A stretch of DNA of 64,000 bases. Origin: Prescottella equi. Lineage in GTDB: Bacteria > Actinomycetota > Actinomycetes > Mycobacteriales > Mycobacteriaceae. Positions 1 to 8,168 of the stretch are shown piece after piece. Under the pieces are notes generated by a model. The model did not search any database. It was given only the letters and a program-made list of their open reading frames with translations, and was not told the DNA's origin. Made by a program: the position numbers and the translations under genes. The DNA lies in contig NZ_JAIVAH010000009.1 in assembly GCF_020171745.1 (NCBI RefSeq), positions 62,001-126,000 on the forward strand, in the 5' to 3' direction. Every line of letters begins with the position of its first letter. Position 1 is the first letter of the stretch.

Positions 1-114
1 GGCACAGAACAAGTCGATGATGACCTGCTGCTCACGCGCGTGCGGCAAGAAGATCAGCCTCGCGCTCTGATCCCCCCTCCCCCAGAATCTCTCCAGCACC
101 CGAAAGGATCCGTC

Positions 115-1464
115 ATGGGATCTCCGACCGTCACCGGGGCCGCCGTGCCGCCGGGCTCGGCCACCACCGACCAGCCCCCGAAGTCCAGTTTCAAGCGCGT
201 CCTCACCGGCAGTATGGCCGGCGCCGTGCTCGAGTGGTACGACTTCGCGATCTACGGCATCCTCGCCGCGACCGTCCTCGGCCCGCTGTTCTTCCCCGGT
301 GACGACGGCGTCGCGAAGCTGCTGCTGGCGCTCGCGACGCAGGGTCTCGGCTTCATCGCCCGCCCGTTGGGCGGCATCGTGTTCGGCCACCTCGGCGACA
401 AGTTCGGCCGGAAGCCGATGCTGGTCACCACCTTCATCCTGCTGGGCACCGCGACGGCTGCGATCGGCCTGCTGCCGACGTACGACCAGATCGGCATCTG
501 GGCCACGGTCCTGCTGGTGGTGCTGCGCATGATCCAGGGCTTCGCGCTCGGCGGCGAGTTCGGTGCCGCGGTGCTGCTGGTCAGCGAGTACGGCGAACCG
601 AAGAAGCGCGGCTTCTGGGCGTCGTGGCCGCAGGCCGGAGCCCCGATGGGCACGGTGCTGGCGACCGTCATCGTCTCGGTCCTCGGCTTCTTCCTCAGCG
701 ACGACGCGTTCGACCAGTGGGGCTGGCGTGTGGCCTTCCTGTTCGCGATCCCGCTGCTGATCGTCGGCTTCTGGGTGCGCCGCGGCGTCGAGGAGTCCCC
801 GGTCTTCAAGGCCGCACAGGAGCAGGCCGCGAAGGCGCCTGCCACGCAGGAACGTTCGTCGATCCTCGAGGCGCTGCGCAGCCCGCGCGCCGTGCTGATC
901 GGCCTGGGCATGCGCCTCGGCGAGAACATCGCGTTCTACGTGTACACGGTCTTCGTCATCGCCTACGCCACCACGTACTTCGACTTCCACCGCGGCGACA
1001 TCATCCTGGCCGTGACGTTCGCGTCGCTGTTCCAGTTCGTCGGCATGATCGGCGGCGGCGCGTGGTCGGACCGCGTCGGCCGCAAGAAGGCGATGCTCGT
1101 GCCCGCGATCATCCTCGTGGTGTGGGCGCCGGTGTTCTTCTGGCTGGTCCAGCTCGAGAGCCTGCCGATGCTCTGGCTCGGCGTGTGCGTGGGCGCGTTC
1201 TTCCACGGCATGCTCGCCGGCCCGGAGGCCGCGTGGATCACCGAACTGTTCCCGACCCGCTACCGCTACGCCGGCTCGTCGCTGGTGTTCCAGGGCTCGT
1301 CGATCATCGCGGGCGCCCCGGCCCCGTTCATCGCGGTCTGGCTGATCGAGAACTACGGTGTCGGCACGGTCGTCGGCTACCTGGTGGTGACGATGTCGAT
1401 CACCGTGGTGGCGCTGTTGCTGAGCCGGGAGACCAAGGGCGTCGACCTCGACGCGGTCGAGTGA
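115..1464 (+). CDS. MFS transporter, metabolite:H+ symporter (MHS) family
   Basis: Predicted 12-helix inner-membrane symporter of 449 aa, probably taking up an organic or aromatic acid with protons. The N-terminal cytoplasmic tail is followed by the MHS signature around VLEWYDFAIYG and the loop motif GHLGDKFGRK between helices 2 and 3. A second DRVGRKK motif lies in the middle loop, as expected for the two six-helix halves. The ATG at 115 is chosen because AAAGGA lies 7 bases upstream; the reading frame is open further upstream but has no ribosome binding site there. The next gene on the same strand is an alpha/beta hydrolase 128 bp away, which could act on the imported compound or on an ester of it. 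The family is certain; the substrate is not visible. Confidence 0.9.
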   Translation: MGSPTVTGAAVPPGSATTDQPPKSSFKRVLTGSMAGAVLEWYDFAIYGILAATVLGPLFFPGDDGVAKLLLALATQGLGFIARPLGGIVFGHLGDKFGRKPMLVTTFILLGTATAAIGLLPTYDQIGIWATVLLVVLRMIQGFALGGEFGAAVLLVSEYGEPKKRGFWASWPQAGAPMGTVLATVIVSVLGFFLSDDAFDQWGWRVAFLFAIPLLIVGFWVRRGVEESPVFKAAQEQAAKAPATQERSSILEALRSPRAVLIGLGMRLGENIAFYVYTVFVIAYATTYFDFHRGDIILAVTFASLFQFVGMIGGGAWSDRVGRKKAMLVPAIILVVWAPVFFWLVQLESLPMLWLGVCVGAFFHGMLAGPEAAWITELFPTRYRYAGSSLVFQGSSIIAGAPAPFIAVWLIENYGVGTVVGYLVVTMSITVVALLLSRETKGVDLDAVE

Positions 1465-1592
1465 TCTCGACCCCCGGGTCTGCGGATCCGACCTGACGAC
1501 CGGGCCCCGGTCCGATCTCCCGCGTGGGATCGGGCCGGGGCCCGACTCGTTCGGCATACTCGACGACGGTAGTTACAGACAGGAGACTTCGA

Positions 1593-2354
1593 ATGACCAT
1601 CGCACACAAGCTCGTCGGTCACGGCCCGGTCAAGGTGATCGCGCTGCACGGCTGGTTCGGCACGTCCGAGGGTTGGGGCATGCTCCCCGAGCTCGTCGAC
1701 ACCGACGCCTACACGTACGCGCTCATCGACTACCGGGGCTACGGTGCCCGCAAGGACGAGGCCGGCGAGTACACCCTCGAGGAGATCTCGGCGGACACCC
1801 TGGCCCTCGCCGACGAGCTGGGCTGGGACCGCTTCGCGCTGATCGGTCATTCGATGGGTGGCGCCGCCGCGCTGCGCGTGCTGGCCGACGCCCCCGAGCG
1901 CGTGACCGCGGTCATCGGCATCTCCCCCGTGCCCGCGTCGGGTGTCCCGTTCGACGCCGACAGCCAGGCGCTGTTCACGGGTGCCGAGAACGAGGACGGC
2001 AACCGTTACGCAATCCTCGACTTCACCACCGGCAACCGGCAGTCGGCCACGTGGCTGCGTCAGATGACGCAGTTCTCGGTGGACCACACGACGCGGCCGG
2101 CGTTCGGTGCCTACCTGCGCGCGTGGGGCGGAGCCGATTTCGTCGACGCGCTGCCGCAGACGTCGATCCCGGTCAAGGCGATCGTCGGCGAGCACGATCC
2201 GGCACTGGGCGCCGAGACGATGAAGGCGACGTGGATGGCGCAGCTGCCGCAGTGCCAGCTGGACGTCCTCGCGAACGCCGGCCACTACGCGATGTTCGAG
2301 GCCCCGGTCGCGATGATCACCAGCATCGAGGCCGTGCTCTCCGAGCTGAGCTGA
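1593..2354 (+). CDS. alpha/beta hydrolase
   Basis: A 253-aa cytoplasmic alpha/beta-hydrolase-fold enzyme. The nucleophile elbow is GHSMGG with Ser87, the acid lies in the VGEHDP segment, and the catalytic His is in NAGHYAMFEAP near the C-terminus, so the triad is complete. The HGW segment near residue 20 supplies the oxyanion region. The ATG at 1593 follows AGGAGA at 1581-1586; an upstream in-frame start at 1524 lacks this. It may be co-transcribed with the upstream MHS transporter. The substrate (ester, lactone or ring-cleavage product) cannot be told from sequence. A strong hairpin ends the transcript just downstream. Confidence 0.85.
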   Translation: MTIAHKLVGHGPVKVIALHGWFGTSEGWGMLPELVDTDAYTYALIDYRGYGARKDEAGEYTLEEISADTLALADELGWDRFALIGHSMGGAAALRVLADAPERVTAVIGISPVPASGVPFDADSQALFTGAENEDGNRYAILDFTTGNRQSATWLRQMTQFSVDHTTRPAFGAYLRAWGGADFVDALPQTSIPVKAIVGEHDPALGAETMKATWMAQLPQCQLDVLANAGHYAMFEAPVAMITSIEAVLSELS

Positions 2355-2389
2355 GTCGACGCCGGGTCACCCGGCGGGCAGACGGATAC

Positions 2390-2430
2390 GACAGCGCCGG
2401 CACCCCCGCAGACGGGGTGCCGGCGCTGTC
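2390..2430. terminator. bidirectional intrinsic terminator hairpin
   Basis: Perfect 17-bp inverted repeat: the left arm GACAGCGCCGGCACCCC occupies 2390-2406 and the right arm is its exact complement at 2414-2430, with a 7-base loop. It lies between two convergent genes that end at 2354 and 2460 and can stop transcription from both sides. There is no clear T run, as is common in actinobacteria. Confidence 0.85.
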
Positions 2431-2459
2431 GGGGTTCGAGGACCCGGAGATGTTGCCGG

Positions 2460-2948
2460 TCAGGGCTTCCCGGTGAAGACCGGGTCCTCGAACGAGCGAC
2501 GGGATCGAACCCAGGAGGGGGACAGGGCGTCCACGATCTCGTCGGTCACGGACTCGTCGAACACGACTATGCGGTTCGCGATGCGCCACTCGCCGTCGCG
2601 CCGCTCGAAGCGGTCGACGTAACGGCACTTGACGGTGGCCCGCGACTGCGGGCCGCCCGGAACCTGCGGCGCCTGCCGCAGGTAACACAAACAATACGAC
2701 TCGACGTTCGCCGTGTCGCCGTCGAGGTCGATCAACACGTTGGTGACGTAGTGCAGCGACGAGTCGATGGTCGCGTGCCGGGACTCCATGTCCGCGATCA
2801 GACCGTCGACGGTGCCGATGTAGCCGCCGTGGTTGTCGATCGCATCCGGGAAGTAGCAGTCGGCCACCCGGGCGAAGTCCTTGCGGTCCACCGCGCGTGC
2901 GTAGCGGTACAGGACCTCGGTGATCTCCTGCTTGTCGCTGAGCGACAT
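2460..2948 (-). CDS. SnoaL-like / NTF2-fold protein
   Basis: A 162-aa protein of the NTF2-like superfamily (SnoaL-like type). The N-terminal helix with ITEVLYRYARAVDRKDFARV and CYFPDA is typical, and the tail carries DGEWRIANRIVVFDE, a common final strand in this family. Such proteins act as small dehydratases, isomerases or the small subunits of ring-hydroxylating systems, often in sterol, terpenoid or aromatic catabolism. The ATG at 2948 is preceded by AGGAG. It is the last gene of the minus-strand catabolic cluster, separated from the MHS transporter by a strong hairpin, so its expression may be attenuated relative to the rest. A second NTF2-like gene starts the cluster at 8031. The reaction is unknown. 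Confidence 0.8.
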   Translation of the reverse strand: MSLSDKQEITEVLYRYARAVDRKDFARVADCYFPDAIDNHGGYIGTVDGLIADMESRHATIDSSLHYVTNVLIDLDGDTANVESYCLCYLRQAPQVPGGPQSRATVKCRYVDRFERRDGEWRIANRIVVFDESVTDEIVDALSPSWVRSRRSFEDPVFTGKP

Positions 2949-2970
2949 GTTCGTCTCCTCTCGTACGAAC

Positions 2971-3002
2971 GGGCCCCGCCGGTGTCGCCACCGGCGGGGC
3001 CC
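2971..3002 (-). terminator. strong intergenic hairpin, terminator or attenuator
   Basis: A perfect 14-bp inverted repeat (GGGCCCCGCCGGTG at 2971-2984 and its complement at 2989-3002) with a 4-base loop sits between the MHS transporter stop (3015) and the NTF2-like start (2948). On the minus strand it would end or dampen the transporter transcript, or stabilise the processed 3' end. Confidence 0.75.
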
Positions 3003-3014
3003 GACGGGTCCGGA

Positions 3015-4370
3015 CTAGTCGACGCGGAGCTCGATGCCCTTGGTCTCCTTGACGAAGAAGATCGCACCGAGGGTGAGCAGCGCACAGAACACGAAGTAGA
3101 ACGCCGGCGCGAGGTTGTTGCCGGTGATGTCGATCAGCCACGTCGCGATGAACGGGGCCGTGCCACCGAGGGCCATGTTGGTGATGTTGTTGCCCAGGGC
3201 GAGACCGCTGTAGCGGACCGACGCCTTGAGCATCTCGACGTACGTCACGTACGACGCACCGTTGACCACCGACACCGCGATGAACAGGACCGACTGGCCC
3301 AGGACGGCCTGCCAGATGCTGCCGCCCGCCATGAGCATGAACATCGGGACGCCCAGGACGACGGCGGCGATGGTGCCGGTGAACAGCACGGGCTTGCGGC
3401 CGTAGCGGTCGGCCAGGTAGCCCGCGATCGGCAGCGTGATGACACCGAGGACCAGTGCCAGCGACGTGGACAGGAACGCGACGGTCGACGACTGGCCGCC
3501 GGCCTTCTGCAGGTACGTCGCCGCGTACACGGAGGCGATGTAGTAGCCACCGGTGATGAGCGCACCCAGGAAGATGATCTTCACCAGTGCCGGACCGGAA
3601 CTGGTGAGCAGTTCCTTGACGGGCACCTTGGCGGTCTCGCCCTTGTCCTCGAGTTCCTTGAACTGCGGGGTGTCCTCCATGTGGTTGCGGATCCAGATGC
3701 CGATCACGCCGATGACGACGGAGAGCAGGAACGGGATTCGCCACGCCCACGACATGATCTGGTCGTGCGTGAACACCGAGGTGAGCGCCAGCGCGGTCAG
3801 CGACGCCACGAGCGAGCCGAGGTAGGTACCCGAGTTGACCATCGAGGTCTGGAACGCGCGCCACTTCGCCGGAGCGGACTCCGACACGAACGCGTTGGCG
3901 CCGCCCAGCTCACCGCCGGCCGCGAAGCCCTGGAGGCAGCGGGCCAGCACCAGGATCGCGGTCGCCCACACGCCGAGCGTGACGTACGTGGGCATCATGC
4001 CCATCGCCGCCGTCGCGATGACCATCAGCAGAATGGTCCAGGACAGGGCATTCTTGCGGCCGTACTTGTCACCGATGTGGCCGAAGAAGATGCCGCCGGG
4101 CACCCGGAGGAAGAACGCGACAGCGAACGTCGCGAACGTGCCGAGCAGGGCCGCGGTGTCGTTCTCCGAGACGAAGAACAGCGACGCGATGATGGTCGCC
4201 ATGTAGCCGTAGATACCGAAGTCGTAGTACTCGACGACGGTGCCGACGATGGCCGCACGCACCACCTTGACGGTGGACTGCTTCGGCTGGGTCTCTGTCT
4301 GCACGGGATCCGGTCCTCGGGCGGGCTCGGGGTTACGAACCGCGGGCTCCACAATATCGTTCGTTGGCAT
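3015..4370 (-). CDS. MFS transporter, MHS family
   Basis: A 451-aa, 12-helix proton symporter. The MHS hallmarks are the VVEYYDFGIYGYMA segment in helix 1, GHIGDKYGRK between helices 2 and 3, RCLQGFAAGGELGGA in helix 4, and DRYGRKP in the central loop. An AAAGGA ribosome binding site precedes the ATG at 4370. The gene follows the flavoprotein gene with 42 bp between them, so it most likely imports the substrate of the flavoprotein and SDR enzymes encoded upstream. The segment HMEDTPQFKEL after helix 6 is typical of shikimate/alpha-ketoglutarate-type members. The exact substrate is unknown. Confidence 0.9.
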   Translation of the reverse strand: MPTNDIVEPAVRNPEPARGPDPVQTETQPKQSTVKVVRAAIVGTVVEYYDFGIYGYMATIIASLFFVSENDTAALLGTFATFAVAFFLRVPGGIFFGHIGDKYGRKNALSWTILLMVIATAAMGMMPTYVTLGVWATAILVLARCLQGFAAGGELGGANAFVSESAPAKWRAFQTSMVNSGTYLGSLVASLTALALTSVFTHDQIMSWAWRIPFLLSVVIGVIGIWIRNHMEDTPQFKELEDKGETAKVPVKELLTSSGPALVKIIFLGALITGGYYIASVYAATYLQKAGGQSSTVAFLSTSLALVLGVITLPIAGYLADRYGRKPVLFTGTIAAVVLGVPMFMLMAGGSIWQAVLGQSVLFIAVSVVNGASYVTYVEMLKASVRYSGLALGNNITNMALGGTAPFIATWLIDITGNNLAPAFYFVFCALLTLGAIFFVKETKGIELRVD

Positions 4371-4412
4371 GGATGGTCCTTTGTAAGTGTCTGGTGCGCA
4401 ACACGCTCGGTG

Positions 4413-5873
4413 TCAGATTCCTGCAGTTGTCAGTGCCGTCGGTGTCGTCGATTCGCCGCGTGCGGTGCGCGCGGCGCCTATTCCGGCGATCCGGCCCATC
4501 GTGAGGGCGTTCGCCACGGCGTTGCCGCCGCCCACGTACCGGAGGCCGAGGATGCCGGCCCCGGCCTCGCCGGCCGCGAAGAGTCCGTCGACAGGACGAC
4601 CGGTCCGATCCAGAACGGATGCATTGCTGTCGATCTCGACGCCCGCATGGGTGCAGACGAGTTCGGCAGGCAGCAACCGGGCGGCGTAGAACGGGCCCTC
4701 ACCGATCGGGTCCGGGTTGGCGGTCGATCCCTTGTTCGCGAGGGTGCGATGACGCAGGAAGTCGTCGTCGACACCGTTCGGGAGTTGGTCGTTCCAGCGC
4801 GCCACGGCCGCTTCGAGAGCGTCGGCCGGCACACCCATCGCCCCGGCGAGATCCGTGAGCGAGTCGGCTCGGAGCGTACGTCCGGAGTCGGCCTCTTCGA
4901 GAATCCGCTCCGGAGCCCAATCAGTATAGCCCACAGGAAGATTCACGCGAGCCTTTTCGTCGAACACAACCCAGGCCCCACCCTGCTGGGCGTCGATGAT
5001 CCCGGTGGAGACCGCGTACGACGCGTCCTCGTCCATGAACCGACGGCCGTCACCGTTGACGTAGATCCGCGACTTCGGCGGGAAGCCCGACTGCCAGTGG
5101 TGGTACCGCTGGAAGTAGGCGGTGGGCAGCATCAGGCCCCAGCCCTCGCCGGTGACCGATGCGTCGACCTGCTCACCGAACGCGAGGTGATCACCCTGGC
5201 TGCCCTCGGCGGCCACGACGAACAGCGAGTCGCCGCCCCGGTTCGCGAACGGGTACAACCGGTCGACCAAATCCTTGTTCTGCGCGAAGCCGCCACTGGC
5301 GATCACCACGGCCGACGCGTGGACCTCGATGTCGTCGGCGACGACACCGGTGACCCGGCCGTCCTCGACGAGCAGCGACTGCACTCGGGTGTTCATGACC
5401 ACCTCGACGCCCCGGTCGCGGCGCGCTTTGTCGAGCACCTGGACCAGCCCGTAGCCCTGGTCCTTGGGTACGTGACCGCGCCAGACGTCCTCGACACCCG
5501 CCTGCGCCAGGCCCGGCATGTGCGCGTTGGCCGACTCCCGGGCGGGGATCTCCACGCCCAGACCGATGAGCCACTCCAGCGTGGGGCCGGCGTTCTCGCA
5601 GAACGTGCGGACCAGACCCGGCTTGAGCATCCAGTGGTTGAGGTCCATGTAGTGCTGGAAGAACTTCTCGGCGGTGTCCTCGATGCCGAGGCCGCGCTGG
5701 ACACTGGTGCCGGCGGCGGTGAACAGGCCCGCCGACAGCTGCGTCGAGCCGCCCAGTTCGGTCTGCGACTCGAACAGCAGCACCGACGCGCCCTGCTCGG
5801 CCGCTGACACCGCGGCCGCGAGTCCCGCTCCGCCGCCGCCGATCACGACGACGTCCCAGTTGTCTTCACTCAT
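4413..5873 (-). CDS. FAD-dependent oxidoreductase, fumarate reductase/KstD-like
   Basis: A 486-aa flavoprotein of the FAD-binding_2 (fumarate reductase / succinate dehydrogenase / 3-ketosteroid dehydrogenase) superfamily. The dinucleotide-binding motif GGGGAGLAAAVSA is at about residues 12-24, followed by ELGGSTQLSAG. The substrate-domain motif DGRRFMDEDASY is in the middle and GLFAAGEAGAGILGLRYVGGG is near the C-terminus, closing the FAD site. Such enzymes carry out C-C desaturation or reduction of activated double bonds. The start ATG (5873) forms ATGA with the stop of the upstream SDR and has GGAGGAG upstream, so translation is coupled. Combined with two SDRs and two NTF2-like proteins, it suggests breakdown of an alicyclic compound; that is inference. 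Confidence 0.85.
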   Translation of the reverse strand: MSEDNWDVVVIGGGGAGLAAAVSAAEQGASVLLFESQTELGGSTQLSAGLFTAAGTSVQRGLGIEDTAEKFFQHYMDLNHWMLKPGLVRTFCENAGPTLEWLIGLGVEIPARESANAHMPGLAQAGVEDVWRGHVPKDQGYGLVQVLDKARRDRGVEVVMNTRVQSLLVEDGRVTGVVADDIEVHASAVVIASGGFAQNKDLVDRLYPFANRGGDSLFVVAAEGSQGDHLAFGEQVDASVTGEGWGLMLPTAYFQRYHHWQSGFPPKSRIYVNGDGRRFMDEDASYAVSTGIIDAQQGGAWVVFDEKARVNLPVGYTDWAPERILEEADSGRTLRADSLTDLAGAMGVPADALEAAVARWNDQLPNGVDDDFLRHRTLANKGSTANPDPIGEGPFYAARLLPAELVCTHAGVEIDSNASVLDRTGRPVDGLFAAGEAGAGILGLRYVGGGNAVANALTMGRIAGIGAARTARGESTTPTALTTAGI

Positions 5874-6682
5874 GAGAGGACTCCTCCCGTTTCGGCGAGG
5901 ATGCGGTGGTACAGCCCGTTGGACACCAGGCCGCCGTCGACCGTCACCTCGCTGCCGTTCATGTACGTGGACCGGTCGGACAGCAGGAACAGCACCGCGT
6001 TCGTGATCTCGTCGACGGTGCCCATGCGTCCGGCCGGAATGCTCTCCAGCGAGGCCTTGACGAAGGCGTCCGCTCCCCCGACGAGAGCGGTGCCCACCAG
6101 TCCGGGGTGCACGGAGTTCACCCGGATGCCCCACTGCGCGAACTGTCCGGCCGCCGACTTCGACAGCCCGGTCAGTCCCCACTTGCTCGATGCGTACGCC
6201 GGCGAGAAGTAGCCGACCTGACCGGAGATCGACGAGATGTTGACGATCGATCCGCCGCTGCTCTCCCGCATCAGCGGTGCGGCGGCCTTCATCCCGTAGA
6301 ACGGGCCGAACAGGTTGATCCGCATGGTCAGTTCCCAGACGTCGTCCGGGGTGTCCATGAACTCGCGCCGACGGCTGATGCCGGCGTTGTTGACCAGACC
6401 ACCGAGTTCGCCCTTGGTGGAGCGGATCTCGTCGATCACGCGGGTCCATGCGGCGGAGTCCGCGACGTCGAGCTCGTGCGCCGACGCGCTGCCGCCCGCG
6501 GCCTCGATCTCGGCGATCACCGCGGAGGTGTCCGCGACGTCGGCGACGCACACGTGCACACCGCGGGCGGCGAGCGCCTTCGCGTGGTTGGCGCCCATGC
6601 CGCCGGCGGCGCCGGTGACCAGGACGACGTTCGGGAAAGTCTCAGGAGTGGAGCCTGCGGAACGACCCATCGACTCAGACAT
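5870..6682 (-). CDS. SDR family oxidoreductase
   Basis: A 270-aa classical short-chain dehydrogenase/reductase. The cofactor motif TGAAGGMG lies near residue 20 (its Rossmann turn then VADVAD, suggesting NAD over NADP), NNAG is present, and the catalytic Ser and Tyr-Lys are in NISSISGQVG and YASSK. The C-terminal GSEVTVDGGL is typical. The ATG at 6682 is chosen; it overlaps the stop of the upstream SDR by 8 bases (ATGTCTGA), and a GTG at 6694 is an alternative. It is the middle gene of the catabolic operon and presumably oxidises or reduces a hydroxyl/keto intermediate. Substrate unknown. Confidence 0.87.
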   Translation of the reverse strand: MSESMGRSAGSTPETFPNVVLVTGAAGGMGANHAKALAARGVHVCVADVADTSAVIAEIEAAGGSASAHELDVADSAAWTRVIDEIRSTKGELGGLVNNAGISRRREFMDTPDDVWELTMRINLFGPFYGMKAAAPLMRESSGGSIVNISSISGQVGYFSPAYASSKWGLTGLSKSAAGQFAQWGIRVNSVHPGLVGTALVGGADAFVKASLESIPAGRMGTVDEITNAVLFLLSDRSTYMNGSEVTVDGGLVSNGLYHRILAETGGVLS

Positions 6683-7511
6683 GGCGCGAACCACCGTCGA
6701 CGGCGATGGAGTGGCCGGTGACGTAGCGGGCGCTGTCCGAGAGCAAAAACAGCAGCGGCCCGAAGACCTCCTCGGGCGAGCCCAGGCGGTGCAGCGGAAC
6801 CACGTTCAGCGCGTGCTCGAGTGCAGCAGGATCCTCGCGGACCCAGCGGGTCATCTCGGTGTCGATGTAACCGGGAGCGATCGCGTTGACGCGAATACCC
6901 TTGTCGCCCAGTTCGACCGCGAGCGACTCGGTGAGGTGTGCGACGGCCGCCTTGGACGTGCAGTACGCGCCGCGACCGCGACGGATGCGCAGCGCCGACA
7001 CCGACGACATGTTCACGATCGCGCCGCCCTGGGTCATGTGGCGGGACGCGGCCTGCGCGCCGAACAGCACGCCCTCGACGTTGACGTCGAGGACCGCGGA
7101 GATCTGCTCGGGCGAGATCTCGTCGACCAGCGCGAACGGGAAGATGCCCGCGTTGTTGATCCAGAAGTCGATGCGGCCGAACTCCTTCAGCGCGGTCTGC
7201 GCGAGGGCCTCGTGCTCGTCGGCCTTGGTGACGTCGATGCGGGCACCGACGACGCGGCCGGGGGTCTCGGCGACCGAGTTCGCGGCGAGCGCGGCGTTGA
7301 TCTCGTCCGCGGTGGCCGTCATCTGCTCTTCGTTGATGTCGGCACCGACGACGTTGACGCCGCGGGTGGCGAGACCGGCCGCGAAGGCTGCGCCCATGCC
7401 GCGGGCGGCGCCGGTGACGACAGCGACCTTGCCGGCCATCTCCGGGTACAGCACGGTCATCAGCGACGCGTCGGTGCGGCCGGGGTTCTGGGTGTCAGCG
7501 GTTTCGGTCAT
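6675..7511 (-). CDS. SDR family oxidoreductase
   Basis: A 278-aa short-chain dehydrogenase/reductase with TGAARGMG near residue 35, ADINEEQ at the end of strand 2 (Asp, pointing to NAD), NNAGI, and the catalytic pair in NMSSVSALRI and YCTSK. The ATG at 7511 (MTETADTQ...) has GGAGG upstream; an upstream TTG extends the frame but would place that site inside the gene. It is a paralogue of the downstream SDR, with overlapping reading frames. A tandem SDR pair usually acts on successive or stereochemically different alcohols in one pathway. Confidence 0.87.
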   Translation of the reverse strand: MTETADTQNPGRTDASLMTVLYPEMAGKVAVVTGAARGMGAAFAAGLATRGVNVVGADINEEQMTATADEINAALAANSVAETPGRVVGARIDVTKADEHEALAQTALKEFGRIDFWINNAGIFPFALVDEISPEQISAVLDVNVEGVLFGAQAASRHMTQGGAIVNMSSVSALRIRRGRGAYCTSKAAVAHLTESLAVELGDKGIRVNAIAPGYIDTEMTRWVREDPAALEHALNVVPLHRLGSPEEVFGPLLFLLSDSARYVTGHSIAVDGGSRHV

Positions 7512-7581
7512 GATCGGGTGTTCCTCCAAAAACAATGTTCTGCAAAAGATTCGGGATGCTCGTTCGTCGAGCCCCGAGGTG

Positions 7582-8031
7582 TCAGGACTGCGGGGCCTGA
7601 TCGTCCCGCCGGACGGCGCGGCGCGCGATGCGCCACTGGCCGTCCTCTCGCACCACCCGGTCGGTGACGGTGGTGAACCGCACCAGGCGGGACTCCCCGC
7701 CGATCCGGGTCGCGACGATCTGCAGGTAGGCGTGGACCTCGAGTTCGTCGTCGCCGACGCGCTCGGCGGCGATGTTGGTGATCACGTGCCGGTGCGCTTC
7801 CCCCGCGACGGACGCGTTGGTGAAGAACGCGTCGGCGAACTCGGTGAGCGCGGCCGCCCCGACGACGGGCGCCGGGTAGCTGGGCGAGTGGAACTCGCCG
7901 TCAGCCGTGAACGTGGCCGCCCACTCGGCCGCGTGCCCCTCGTCGATGAGGTGGCTCTGCCGGCCGTACAGCTGGTGAATCTCCACGATCGCGACTGCAC
8001 CGACTTCGGCGCGGCTCTCGATCCCTGTCAT
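7582..8031 (-). CDS. SnoaL-like / NTF2-fold protein
   Basis: A 149-aa NTF2-like protein: IVEIHQLYGRQSHLIDEGHAAEWAATFTADGEF is the family's N-terminal helix and first strand, and DGQWRIARRAVRRDD is the closing strand. It is the first gene of the minus-strand cluster. The ATG at 8031 is preceded by GAGGAG; a longer frame to 8061 lacks a site. It is related in kind, though not close in sequence, to the protein at 2460-2948. The two may be successive dehydratases or isomerases of one pathway. The IclR regulator diverges 137 bp away and probably controls it. Confidence 0.8.
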   Translation of the reverse strand: MTGIESRAEVGAVAIVEIHQLYGRQSHLIDEGHAAEWAATFTADGEFHSPSYPAPVVGAAALTEFADAFFTNASVAGEAHRHVITNIAAERVGDDELEVHAYLQIVATRIGGESRLVRFTTVTDRVVREDGQWRIARRAVRRDDQAPQS

Positions 8032-8091
8032 GACGAACTCCTCGGTCACTCTCCGGCGCATCCCGATCGGGATTGCACCGCCCCCGCCATG

Positions 8092-8122
8092 TGTGCGATA
8101 ATCGAACGCATAGTGCGATTAA
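8092..8122. promoter_or_regulatory. candidate IclR operator, 20-bp-spaced direct repeat
   Basis: GTGCGATAA at 8093-8101 and GTGCGATTA at 8113-8121 are direct repeats whose starts lie exactly 20 bp apart, two helical turns, in the 137-bp gap between the catabolic cluster (-) and the IclR gene (+). The AT-rich second copy (GATTAAGATGAAG) may also overlap a promoter. Binding by the IclR protein is inference. Confidence 0.45.
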
Positions 8123-8168
8123 GATGAAGCGTAGGTGTCTCGCCTCACACGCGTCAAGGGAGGGATCC

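Noticed and set aside
2751-5807. 1018-aa plus-strand open frame
   Set aside because: It lies antisense to the MHS transporter and flavoprotein genes, is Arg/Asp/His-rich, has no ribosome binding site and no domain. It is a shadow typical of high-GC DNA.
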